Shown piece after piece: positions 7,190 through 13,897 of a stretch of 27,773 nt of DNA. The stretch comes from Pseudoselenomonas ruminantium. Its GTDB lineage: Bacteria > Bacillota > Negativicutes > Selenomonadales > Selenomonadaceae. The stretch covers positions 7,990 to 35,762 of the forward strand of contig DFHU01000026.1 of the NCBI GenBank assembly GCA_002373045.1, written 5' to 3'. The notes beneath the pieces were generated by a model, which saw only the letters and a list, made by a program, of their open reading frames with translations, made no database searches and was not told the origin of the DNA. Positions within the stretch are counted from its first letter, which is position 1; every line of letters begins with the position of its first letter. The position numbers and the translations under genes are program-made.

Positions 7190-8389
7190 TTATTTTTTTG
7201 ATTTTGGACAGATGCAAAGCCGGCACCAAAGGGCATTGCCCAGCAACAAAGCAGCTACGAGCAGGAAAAGATTGCGGATACCAATACTGGCCGCCAACTG
7301 CCCCCCGAAAAACGCACCTGTGAACATGCCGATAAATTGAGCGGACTGATTGATGCCAAAAATCCGTCCCATTAGCGCCGATGGCGCTAATTGCCGGATA
7401 AGGTTATTGGTCGATGGCATAAGACCGGCAATCGCTATGCCATGAAAGAAGCGCAAAATCCCCAACTGCCATGGTGCAGTCACCATACCTTGCGGGATAG
7501 TAACAAGGCCAGAAAGGAGCAAACAGGAAAATAAAATGCGCTCTGAACCGATGCGGTCGGCCAATCTGCCGAATCTTGAGGCAAACAGCATACTGGCAAA
7601 ACCTGCGGCAGAAAATATAGCCCCCGATACGATGGCCAGATGATCGATGTTTCCGGCAATCTCCTGCACATAAACCGTAAGAATTGGAGCAACACAGGAC
7701 AGGGAGAAATGAAGCAAAATGGTCGTCAGGAAAACGCCGAGAATGATATTATGCTGCGGCAGTTCGCGGAAGGATGGCAACTCGACCGCAGCAACTTTTT
7801 TACGTGCTGGCATTTTTGTTTCCCTTACCTGTGTCAATGCCAAAAATCCCAGCAAGCAACATATGCCAATCAGGAGGAACGCATTACGGAAACCAATGCT
7901 CTCACTAAGCCAGCCGCCAAAGATTGGGCCCATGAGTCCACCGGATACCTGCGCAGTAAAAAATATACCCATAGCCCATCCCGAACGCCGCTTCGGTGTT
8001 TCCTGTGCCAGCAGTGGAATGACAGCAGCCTGAAAACCACTCAGGCATCCCTGAAGCAGGCGCAGAATCACCAGATGCCATACGCTTTGAGCAAATCCCA
8101 TGCCAATCATGATAAGACCAAGCCAACCAGAAGCACGCAGAATCATGGGCTTTCGTCCGAGTCGATCCGAAAGCCTGCCCCATATCGGTGAGAAAATCGC
8201 CAGGCTGATAAAATTACAGCCAAATACAATGCCTGACCATCGAGCAACATCCGCAGGATCATCGATGCCAAGCTCAGCAATATATAACGGCAGGATTGGA
8301 GCCATCTGACTCATGCCTACCGATACGATAAACGATGCTATACAACATATAAAAAGATTTTTCTTCCAGAGTGGAGTGGTCGATCCCAT
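7190..8389 (-). CDS. MFS transporter, 12-helix drug:proton antiporter type
   Basis: 399 residues. The N-terminal half contains GMSQMAPILPLYIAELG and motif A, GRLSDRLGRKP (about residues 71-81). Helix 5 carries a motif-C-like AQVSGGLMGPIFGG, which marks exporters (DHA1-type antiporters). The second half repeats the pattern with FGRLADRIGSERIL. It resembles MdtG-type multidrug exporters, but the substrate is unknown. It stands alone between the bacteriocin-like peptide gene and the 23-codon mini-ORF. An MFS protein cannot process a double-glycine leader, so the nearby peptide is not an obvious partner. GAGGCG precedes the start codon. Confidence 0.88.
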   Translation of the reverse strand: MGSTTPLWKKNLFICCIASFIVSVGMSQMAPILPLYIAELGIDDPADVARWSGIVFGCNFISLAIFSPIWGRLSDRLGRKPMILRASGWLGLIMIGMGFAQSVWHLVILRLLQGCLSGFQAAVIPLLAQETPKRRSGWAMGIFFTAQVSGGLMGPIFGGWLSESIGFRNAFLLIGICCLLGFLALTQVRETKMPARKKVAAVELPSFRELPQHNIILGVFLTTILLHFSLSCVAPILTVYVQEIAGNIDHLAIVSGAIFSAAGFASMLFASRFGRLADRIGSERILFSCLLLSGLVTIPQGMVTAPWQLGILRFFHGIAIAGLMPSTNNLIRQLAPSALMGRIFGINQSAQFIGMFTGAFFGGQLAASIGIRNLFLLVAALLLGNALWCRLCICPKSKK

Positions 8390-8427
8390 AAAAAGCGCCT
8401 CGCTTGTAAATGATATTATCTTACTCC

Positions 8428-8436
8428 ATTATAACA
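8428..8436 (-). promoter_or_regulatory. Extended -10 promoter element of the MFS gene
   Basis: On the minus strand TGTTATAAT (8428-8436) is a perfect TATAAT with the upstream TG of an extended -10, about 40 bases before the MFS start. No good -35 is visible, which is usual for extended -10 promoters. Confidence 0.5.
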
Positions 8437-8491
8437 TGCAGAATCGAGTAGGAGAGATTTCTTTTGAGATAGGCTCAAAAACTGATATGCT

Positions 8492-8536
8492 CCCCCTATA
8501 AGAGACAGTAACAAATCAAACTGTCATCATAGGGGG
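8492..8536 (+). promoter_or_regulatory. Hairpin that would sequester the mini-ORF ribosome site
   Basis: CCCCCTAT (8492-8499) pairs with ATAGGGGG (8529-8536), and inside it GACAGT (8504-8509) pairs with ACTGTC (8520-8525). The 3' arm contains the only Shine-Dalgarno-like sequence for the ATG at 8545. AATTTTTC follows, so it might alternatively be a terminator. Confidence 0.5.
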
Positions 8537-8544
8537 AATTTTTC

Positions 8545-8616
8545 ATGCCAAATAAATTTTCTATGAATGAAAAAATCCCGTGGCTCTCTGTGGGAGAGAT
8601 AACAAAAGGCGGTTAG
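8545..8616 (+). CDS. Possible 23-residue mini-protein
   Basis: The frame runs from ATG at 8545 to TAG at 8616 and encodes MPNKFSMNEK...EITKGG. The sequence AGGGGGAA is seven bases upstream, a plausible ribosome site, but it sits in the 3' arm of a hairpin. The last five codons and the stop lie in the left arm of the following terminator. I recognise no homologue. It could be a genuine small peptide, the remnant of a gene, or chance. No plus-strand gene follows that it could regulate as a leader peptide. Confidence 0.3.
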   Translation: MPNKFSMNEKIPWLSVGEITKGG

Positions 8617-8645
8617 CTGGCAAAACCAAGCAACCGCCTTTTGTT
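8601..8645. terminator. Strong bidirectional terminator
   Basis: AACAAAAGGCGGTT (8601-8614) and its exact complement (8632-8645) form a 14-bp stem that is A-rich on one side and T-rich on the other. The inner GCTGG/CCAAGC extends it further. It closes the mini-ORF on the plus strand and the small exported-protein gene (8689-8931) on the minus strand. Confidence 0.8.
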
Positions 8646-8688
8646 ATTAGGGAGGTGTTATTTCACAACCCCTTATTTCACCTGACAT

Positions 8689-8931
8689 TTACTGCACGCT
8701 GACGATATGTCCATCGCTGGCCAGCGTAACTTTGCCCTGCTGCAGGTCATTGGTCACATAGGCAACCCGGAACTCACTGCCCTGGTGTTCCACCTCACAG
8801 AACTGCGTGTCCGGATGAGCGGCGACCACCGCTTCTTCCGCAATCTCCTCTGTGATTGCAGGTGTCCCCTGCAAATAGAGCAAACCGCCCCAAACCATAA
8901 GTCCAACAAACATTCCCAAATACTTTTTCAT
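8689..8931 (-). CDS. Small membrane-anchored or secreted protein, unknown
   Basis: 80 residues. Residues 1-20 form a positively charged N-terminus and one hydrophobic segment (MKKYLGMFVGLMVWGGLLYL), a signal anchor or uncleaved signal. The rest is a short acidic domain ending in strands such as FRVAYVTNDLQQGKVTLASD. That ending resembles the last strands of PepSY-like domains, but the resemblance is weak and unproven. There is a single Cys, at residue 45. AAGGAGG lies ten bases before the ATG. It is transcribed in the same direction as the next small exported protein but is separated from it by a terminator. Confidence 0.7.
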   Translation of the reverse strand: MKKYLGMFVGLMVWGGLLYLQGTPAITEEIAEEAVVAAHPDTQFCEVEHQGSEFRVAYVTNDLQQGKVTLASDGHIVSVQ

Positions 8932-9033
8932 ACAGAATCAATCCTCCTTATTCAACCCACCACAAGTATACAACTTTACAGTTATAATGTGGATAGTTTT
9001 ACTGGAAGTATTCTGTATTCATACTACATTTGC

Positions 9034-9065
9034 AAAAACTCCTGTGACAAACGGCCACAGGAGTT
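9034..9065 (-). terminator. Intrinsic terminator after the charged exported protein
   Basis: AACTCCTGTG (9037-9046) pairs with CACAGGAGTT (9056-9065). On the minus strand the stem is followed by TTTTTGC. It lies 16 bases past the stop codon of the gene at 9082-9459. Confidence 0.8.
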
Positions 9066-9081
9066 GATTTATTCTTCTATA

Positions 9082-9459
9082 TCAGGTATTTTTTGCAATT
9101 ACCGCGCCGATAATAGCACCAATAGCCGCAGCCGCGATTTTTTGATTGCGCTGCACTTTTTCATCATGCTTGCGCCGTTCTTCTGCGGCTTTCTCACGCT
9201 CTCTGGCCTCACGATAACGGTCATGGGACGAACGTTTGCGATGTTCCCGTTCCCATCCTTCCCGGCGCTCTCTTTCGTATCTATCCCGCTCATGGCGATG
9301 CATTTCCTTATGCACGTCCTGACGATGTTCCCGCTCACTCCGGGATGAATTATAGCTTGCTGCATAAGCCGGCACAGCCAACGTAGTCCCCAAAATGCTG
9401 AAGGTCATCACCCCGGCCATCACTCCGCTCACGAACTTCTGCCACTTCAAACCTTTCAT
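9082..9459 (-). CDS. Exported Arg/Glu/His-rich protein with C-terminal glycine zipper
   Basis: 125 residues from the ATG at 9459 (GGGAGCGG upstream); an in-frame TTG at 9504 is possible but has no good ribosome site. A signal peptide with a long hydrophobic core ends at PAYA-A (about residue 33). About 65 residues made almost only of R, E, H, K, D and Y follow (ERDRYERERREGWEREHRK and similar), predicted to be one long charged helix. The C-terminus IAAAAIGAIIGAVIAKNT is a Gly-zipper-like hydrophobic helix. I do not recognise the family. Export, a supercharged linker and a membrane-active tail suggest an envelope-associated role, perhaps bridging the periplasm (inference). Confidence 0.7.
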   Translation of the reverse strand: MKGLKWQKFVSGVMAGVMTFSILGTTLAVPAYAASYNSSRSEREHRQDVHKEMHRHERDRYERERREGWEREHRKRSSHDRYREAREREKAAEERRKHDEKVQRNQKIAAAAIGAIIGAVIAKNT

Positions 9460-9501
9460 CTCGATCCGCTCCCATCCTAAAAACTTCTTCCCTAAACGAA
9501 A

Positions 9502-9542
9502 CAAAGGTTGACTATGCTCATAGTATACATAATCAACCTTTG
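9502..9542. promoter_or_regulatory. Inverted-repeat operator upstream of the charged exported protein
   Basis: CAAAGGTTGA (9502-9511) and TCAACCTTTG (9533-9542) are perfect 10-bp inverted arms 31 bases apart start to start, about three helical turns. Between them, on the minus strand, lies a TATACT-like -10 and a CTATG/CATAG pair. With AAGACA 17 bases upstream it forms a plausible promoter, so the arms flank the -10 like a repressor or activator site. Confidence 0.5.
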
Positions 9543-9683
9543 AATGTCTTTAAAATTCGATTAACTTTCAATTAAAAATCGCCAATCCTCTAAGACGTAT
9601 TTATCCATGCCCCAACAACCAATAGTCAGTCTCTTACGATATGTTCAGCCTTTTATACGTCCAGCCTATAGCGAGATAACTCA

Positions 9684-9762
9684 GCCCGGCTGTCGGTGAT
9701 GTTTTTCTGCAGCGTTTGACAAGCCTGTCTAAGCAAAAGAAAAATATCACCGACAGCCGGGC
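9684..9762. repeat. Long hairpin with conserved 31-nt loop, copy 2
   Basis: Arms 9684-9707 and 9739-9762 are complementary over 24 bp with one G-U pair. The 31-nt loop (9708-9738) is identical to that of the copy at 391-469 except for one base (G to A near its 3' end). The two ends of the stem (GCCCG at the base, TTTTC at the apex) are shared, whereas the middle differs and is compensated on the other arm. It starts 17 bases after the AEC transporter stop on the minus strand. Unlike copy 1 it is not between convergent genes, and no T-run follows on the minus strand, so simple termination is a poorer explanation here. Confidence 0.85.
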
Positions 9763-9779
9763 GCCTTTATTGCACGATG

Positions 9780-10727
9780 TTAGAACACCCCTAAGGTCTT
9801 CAACACAAACACCCAGCAGAATATCGTAAAGCACGAAAGCCCCGTCGTATACACCACGCAGTTCCCCGCCAAGTCCGCATCACTGCCCATCTGCTGTGCC
9901 ATGGCAAAGCTGGCCACCGCGCAGGGCGAAGCAAAAATCGCCAGCAAGGTCACCAGTTCAATATCCCGAAAGCCCAAATAAACCGCCAAACTCAATGCCA
10001 CCGCCGGTACAATGACCAGCCTTGCCGTTACACAGCTCACCAGCTGCGGCAGATGATGATGGAAACTCCCCGCCTTAAAGGAAGCCCCCAAAATAATCAG
10101 AGCCACAGGCGTCGTAGCCGCTGCCACCTGTCCAATCCCCTTCAGCACGGATTTGGGCAAGGGGAAATCAATCAGGCGCAAAATCACCGCCGCGATGGCC
10201 CCCATAATCATGGGATTTTTCAACACACCCCGGAGAATCGGCCACAGAGCAAACCGGCCGCCCCGAAAAGTCTCCAGCACAAATACGGCCAGCACATTAT
10301 AAATCGGTACAATCACGGCAATCATCATCGAGGGAATGGCCAGCGCCGAATCGCCAAAGATGTTGCCGACAATGGGAATGCCGAACAGCACGAAATTGCT
10401 GCGGAAAACCGCCTGAATCATGGCCCCCCGATGGCGGTCATCCTTGTCAAAAAAGCACACCAGTCCTGCGCTTACCACACAGACCAGTAAAACGCCCAAG
10501 CCCCCAAACAGCATCAGATACGGACGCACCGTATGCGCCAAATCCGTGGTGTAAATGTTATAAAACATCATGCAGAAAAAGAACAAGGTAAAGACCATCC
10601 GATTGGTATGGGCAAGTTCCGAATCCGTCATCAACTTGAGCCGTTTAATAATCAGTCCCATAACCAGCAGGGTAAACAGCGGCACAACCGCCCCCACAGC
10701 CACCCAAAAATTATTCATCATATCCAT
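9780..10727 (-). CDS. AEC family transporter (auxin efflux carrier-like)
   Basis: 315 residues with about ten hydrophobic helices arranged as two five-helix halves. The N-terminus VVPLFTLLVMGLIIKRLKLM, then LAHTNRMVFTLFFFCMMF, and the C-terminal LLAIFASPCAVASFAMAQQMGSDADLAGNCVVYTT are typical of bacterial AEC permeases. These move organic acids such as malate or malonate in characterised cases; the substrate here is unknown. The start is six bases after the downstream trkH stop, so it is the last gene of the trkH-trkH-AEC transcript. GGTGG lies nine bases before its ATG. The conserved-loop hairpin follows its stop. Confidence 0.88.
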   Translation of the reverse strand: MDMMNNFWVAVGAVVPLFTLLVMGLIIKRLKLMTDSELAHTNRMVFTLFFFCMMFYNIYTTDLAHTVRPYLMLFGGLGVLLVCVVSAGLVCFFDKDDRHRGAMIQAVFRSNFVLFGIPIVGNIFGDSALAIPSMMIAVIVPIYNVLAVFVLETFRGGRFALWPILRGVLKNPMIMGAIAAVILRLIDFPLPKSVLKGIGQVAAATTPVALIILGASFKAGSFHHHLPQLVSCVTARLVIVPAVALSLAVYLGFRDIELVTLLAIFASPCAVASFAMAQQMGSDADLAGNCVVYTTGLSCFTIFCWVFVLKTLGVF

Positions 10728-10733
10728 CTAAAC

Positions 10734-12185
10734 TTACCACCGATTTCCTTTCTGCCAAAAATCCGGCGTCAGCATAACGAGCAGGGTAAACATCTCCAAG
10801 CGTCCGAGCAACATGGAAATGCACAAGATACTCTTGCTGAACACCGATAAGCCTGCATAGGTGCAGGTTGCCCCAGCAATGCCAAAAGCCGGGCCAATAT
10901 TGCCCATCGTCGATACACTGAGCCCGAGCGCGTCAAAAACTGCGATTCCGTCCAAAGTCAGCAGGAATGCCCAAAGGGCGATAAAAAAGATGAACAGGAA
11001 GAAGAACTGACCAACTCGCAAAAGGGTTTCTTCACCGACCGGTGCCCCGTTCAAGCGCACTTCGACCACCCGCCGTGGCGAAAGTTTCTGATGTACCACT
11101 GCCCAGGCATTTTTAAGCAGCAGCAGCACACGCACGACTTTCAGGCCGCTGGCCGTGGAGCCGGCACACCCGCCGCACAACATGAGCAAGAGGATTATCC
11201 CCTTGCTGAAAGGCGGCCACTGCTCAAAATCCGCCGATACAAAACCGGTCGTGGACAGCGACCCCACCTGAAAAGCCGCATAGCGCAAAGCGTCGCCTGC
11301 CGCCAAAGGCATTGTCGCAATAAGGTTGAGGAAAATCAACAAAATCGCTATTCCCAAAATCCACAGATACGCCTTAAACTCCGAATTGCGCTTAATCACG
11401 CCCGGCCCTTTTTGCCAGATGCGGTAATAGAGGCCGAAGTTGCCGCCCGCCAAAATCATAAAGAAGGTCATGCACCACTCAAAGGCCGGACTGTCGAAAT
11501 GCATAGCACTTTCATCATAAGTGGAGAACCCGCCTGCGCCAATGGTGCTCATGGCATGGGTCAATGCTTCATAAAATGTCAGTCCGCAAAGCATATAGAC
11601 GGCTGTTGCAATAAAAGTAAACAACAGATATATCTTAAACAACACCTTGGTCATGTCCCGCAAACGAGGCAATACCCGTTCTTCTGTGGGGCCGGTGGTT
11701 TCCGCATTGTACATCAGAACGGTACTCTGTCCCGTCTGCGGCAGCAAGGCAATAAAAATCACGATAATGCCCAAGCCCCCAAACCAATGCGTCATCATGC
11801 GCCAAAAGAGAATACTTGCGGGCAGCCCCGTAAGGCTGTTAAACACCGTAGCCCCGGTGCCCGTGAAACCCGAAATGCTTTCAAACACGGCATCCAAGGC
11901 ATTCAAATAACCGCCGCACACATAGGGAAGCATTCCCAGTCCCGTAGCAAGAGCCCAGCCAAAGCCGGTAATAGCCAGCCCTTCCCGCATGGACAAATCC
12001 TTTTCCCGCTTACGCCCATTAGCCTGCAATACCAGCCCCACGGAAGCACTAAGCCCCAGGGCAACGGCAAAGCCGGGAACACTGGACTCCCAATTACCTA
12101 TCGCGATAGCAAAGGGAATAAACATGGTGATGGTTTCTGCCATCACCAGCCGCCCCAATACATAATAAATGATGCGTACATCCAT
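10734..12185 (-). CDS. trkH: TrkH-family potassium uptake protein (second paralogue)
   Basis: 483 residues. The four selectivity-filter loops of the M1-P-M2 repeats are recognisable: SGFTGTGATVF, STIGAGGFSTY, GSLSTTGFVSA and SVSTMGNIGPA, each with the conserved glycine. The cytoplasmic gate loop after repeat 3 is GGCAGSTASGLKVVRVLLL. TrkH forms the K+ (or K+/Na+) pore in the inner membrane and needs the RCK protein TrkA, encoded here at 21026-22378. It lies four bases after the first trkH. The two paralogues are clearly divergent in sequence and may form different channels. Confidence 0.94.
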   Translation of the reverse strand: MDVRIIYYVLGRLVMAETITMFIPFAIAIGNWESSVPGFAVALGLSASVGLVLQANGRKREKDLSMREGLAITGFGWALATGLGMLPYVCGGYLNALDAVFESISGFTGTGATVFNSLTGLPASILFWRMMTHWFGGLGIIVIFIALLPQTGQSTVLMYNAETTGPTEERVLPRLRDMTKVLFKIYLLFTFIATAVYMLCGLTFYEALTHAMSTIGAGGFSTYDESAMHFDSPAFEWCMTFFMILAGGNFGLYYRIWQKGPGVIKRNSEFKAYLWILGIAILLIFLNLIATMPLAAGDALRYAAFQVGSLSTTGFVSADFEQWPPFSKGIILLLMLCGGCAGSTASGLKVVRVLLLLKNAWAVVHQKLSPRRVVEVRLNGAPVGEETLLRVGQFFFLFIFFIALWAFLLTLDGIAVFDALGLSVSTMGNIGPAFGIAGATCTYAGLSVFSKSILCISMLLGRLEMFTLLVMLTPDFWQKGNRW

Positions 12186-12189
12186 TCCC

Positions 12190-13662
12190 TTACCACCTCT
12201 TTTGCATACTGCGCCGCCCCATGTCCAGAAGCACGAGGAAGGAAAAAATCTCCACCCGGCCCAGAATCATCAGCAAGGTGCAAACCACCTTGGCCCAATC
12301 CGGTAAAATATGCAGATTGGACAAGCCAAAGAGGGCACTGGAGGCGCCGGTACTCGTAAGGCAGCCTGCCGCCAGCCCCAAGGCCTGGATAATGCTGATG
12401 CCCGACAGGGAAAGGATAAGCGCAAAGACAATAAATACCAGCATATAGAGGAAGAAAAAGGCGATAATCCTGCCAATGATTTTATCGGGTACAGGCAGGC
12501 CATCTATTTTCACCGCTATCACCATCCGCGGATGCAGGGTACGGCGCAGCTCGGCCCACGACAGGCGGAACAGCACCAGCAGGCGCATGATTTTCAAGCC
12601 CCCCGTTGCCGAGCCGATACAGCCCCCCACAAATACCAACAGGAAAAGCAGATAGCGGTCAAAGGAAGACCACAGCCAAAAGGGTGCCGCCACAAAACCA
12701 TTGGTCGAGATAAACGACATGGTATGAAAATAGCCATAACGCAGACTGGCGGACAGGTCATACGCCCCTGTCCAGTAAAGATGGCCGCTGAGCAGCGCCC
12801 CTGCCCCCAGCACGGCCAGCAGAAAAATCTGTATCTCCGTATCCCGCAGCAGCATGAGCAGTTTTTGCCGATTCCATGCCTTCCATACCAACAGCAGACT
12901 AAAGCTGGACAGCAGCATCACCACAAAAGCCGCCAGTTCCAGCGCCGGATTATTATAGTAAATAAAGGCATAGGCCGATGTGCCGCCGCTGGAGGAAATG
13001 GTCACCATCGCCCGCAGCAGCGCTTCGAACGGATTGAGTCCGGCAAGATAATAGACCGCCGCCGCCAGTATCGTTATACAACCGTATACCGTTGTCCCCT
13101 GTCGGGCGGATTGCGCCATTTTATTCCATACGGGACTGAAAAAAATCGACTGCCGAGCCGACAAGGTTATCCCAAAACAGCCGCTGACCTGCGGCAGGAC
13201 TGTCACCATCGTCACCACAAACGTCAACCCGCCCAGCCAGCTCATGATGCTGTGCCACAAAAGCAGCGCCCGCGGCAGTTCCAGCCGGTCATACGGCAGG
13301 CAGGACAATCCCGTTGTCGTCAGCGAGGACATGGCCTCAAAATAAGCCGCCGCAAAACTGGGAAAAATGCCGGATATCGCATAGGGCATAAGGCCGATAA
13401 CGCCCATCAGCAGCCACACAAACGTCATAAAAAACACGCCCTCTTTAATGGTCAACTGATGCCCGCGCCCTTCCCGCGAACCAAATTCCACCATCTTGCG
13501 TCCCAAGCCATAGGCAAACGCTGCCGGCAGAACAAAAAGCCACGCTTCTCTTTCCTGCCAGATAAGCGCGGCCAAAAAGGGCACCATCAGTGCCCCTGCC
13601 ATAAGTATGGACATCTGCCCCATAAGCAGCCAAAAAAGCTCCAGCCCGTTTTCTTTTTTCAT
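12190..13662 (-). CDS. trkH: TrkH-family potassium uptake protein (first paralogue)
   Basis: 490 residues from the ATG at 13662. A longer frame reaches a further ATG at 13752, but the predicted promoter (13717-13745) lies inside that extension, so the internal ATG is preferred. AAGGAGGG is about 14 bases upstream, somewhat far. Filter-like loops are SSLTTTGLSCL, TISSSGGTSAYA, SFISTNGFVAAP and GCLTSTGASSALFG. The gate loop is GGCIGSATGGLKIMRLLVL. The first loop (TTTGLS) and second (SSGGTS) depart from the other paralogue, so ion selectivity may differ (inference). It is the first gene of the trkH-trkH-AEC operon. Confidence 0.92.
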   Translation of the reverse strand: MKKENGLELFWLLMGQMSILMAGALMVPFLAALIWQEREAWLFVLPAAFAYGLGRKMVEFGSREGRGHQLTIKEGVFFMTFVWLLMGVIGLMPYAISGIFPSFAAAYFEAMSSLTTTGLSCLPYDRLELPRALLLWHSIMSWLGGLTFVVTMVTVLPQVSGCFGITLSARQSIFFSPVWNKMAQSARQGTTVYGCITILAAAVYYLAGLNPFEALLRAMVTISSSGGTSAYAFIYYNNPALELAAFVVMLLSSFSLLLVWKAWNRQKLLMLLRDTEIQIFLLAVLGAGALLSGHLYWTGAYDLSASLRYGYFHTMSFISTNGFVAAPFWLWSSFDRYLLFLLVFVGGCIGSATGGLKIMRLLVLFRLSWAELRRTLHPRMVIAVKIDGLPVPDKIIGRIIAFFFLYMLVFIVFALILSLSGISIIQALGLAAGCLTSTGASSALFGLSNLHILPDWAKVVCTLLMILGRVEIFSFLVLLDMGRRSMQKRW

Positions 13663-13716
13663 ATGCTTTTGCCCTGCCCTCCTTTCCCATCCAACTGAAA
13701 ATTTTACATATATGCT

Positions 13717-13750
13717 ATTATAACGCCGTTGTTCCAGTTTTGCCATAGGC
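13717..13750 (-). promoter_or_regulatory. trkH promoter, same architecture as the trkA promoter
   Basis: On the minus strand GCCTA, then TGGCAA (-35, 13740-13745), a 17-base spacer ending in GCGT, and TATAAT (13717-13722) followed by AG. The trkA promoter at 22427-22460 has the same blocks at the same distances. It supports the start of trkH at 13662. Confidence 0.7.
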
Positions 13751-13889
13751 AAAACTTCCTCTTAGCGTTTCCCTAAAGGACTAGCTTCGCTTCGCAACGA
13801 GGCGGGAGATATTCTCGCCGCCTGTTTTGATATTCGTACCCCCATCTGATGAGGTAGGAGACATTTTCTTGCCTCGTTATAACGCCGTT
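13718..13889. repeat. 13-bp direct repeat flanking the trkH / integrase junction
   Basis: TTATAACGCCGTT occurs at 13718-13730 (inside the trkH promoter) and again at 13877-13889, nine bases past the integrase stop codon. The two copies are 159 bases apart. They could be a duplicated promoter fragment or the trace of an insertion. Both lie on the same side of the integrase gene, which argues against simple attL/attR. Confidence 0.55.
13800..13875. repeat. Two related hairpins between the integrase and trkH
   Basis: Hairpin 1 (13800-13823) pairs AGGCGG-GAGA with TCTC-CCGCCT around a bulged G. Hairpin 2 (13851-13875) pairs GAGGTAGGAG with TTCTTGCCTC, using three G-U pairs. They share the skeleton GAGG..GGAGA.ATT.TC..GCCT, so they look like diverged tandem copies. 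No T-run follows either, so they are not good intrinsic terminators. Confidence 0.5.
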
Positions 13890-13897
13890 ACTCAAAA

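Noticed and set aside
12310..13698. Long plus-strand frames opposite the trkH genes (also 11091-12359)
   Set aside because: They translate to His/Gln/Arg-rich low-complexity sequence with no ribosome site and lie entirely antisense to clear TrkH genes.
13663..13752. Longer N-terminus for the first TrkH (start at 13752)
   Set aside because: The likely promoter lies inside this extension, and the added residues are basic and unlike the usual TrkH N-terminus.
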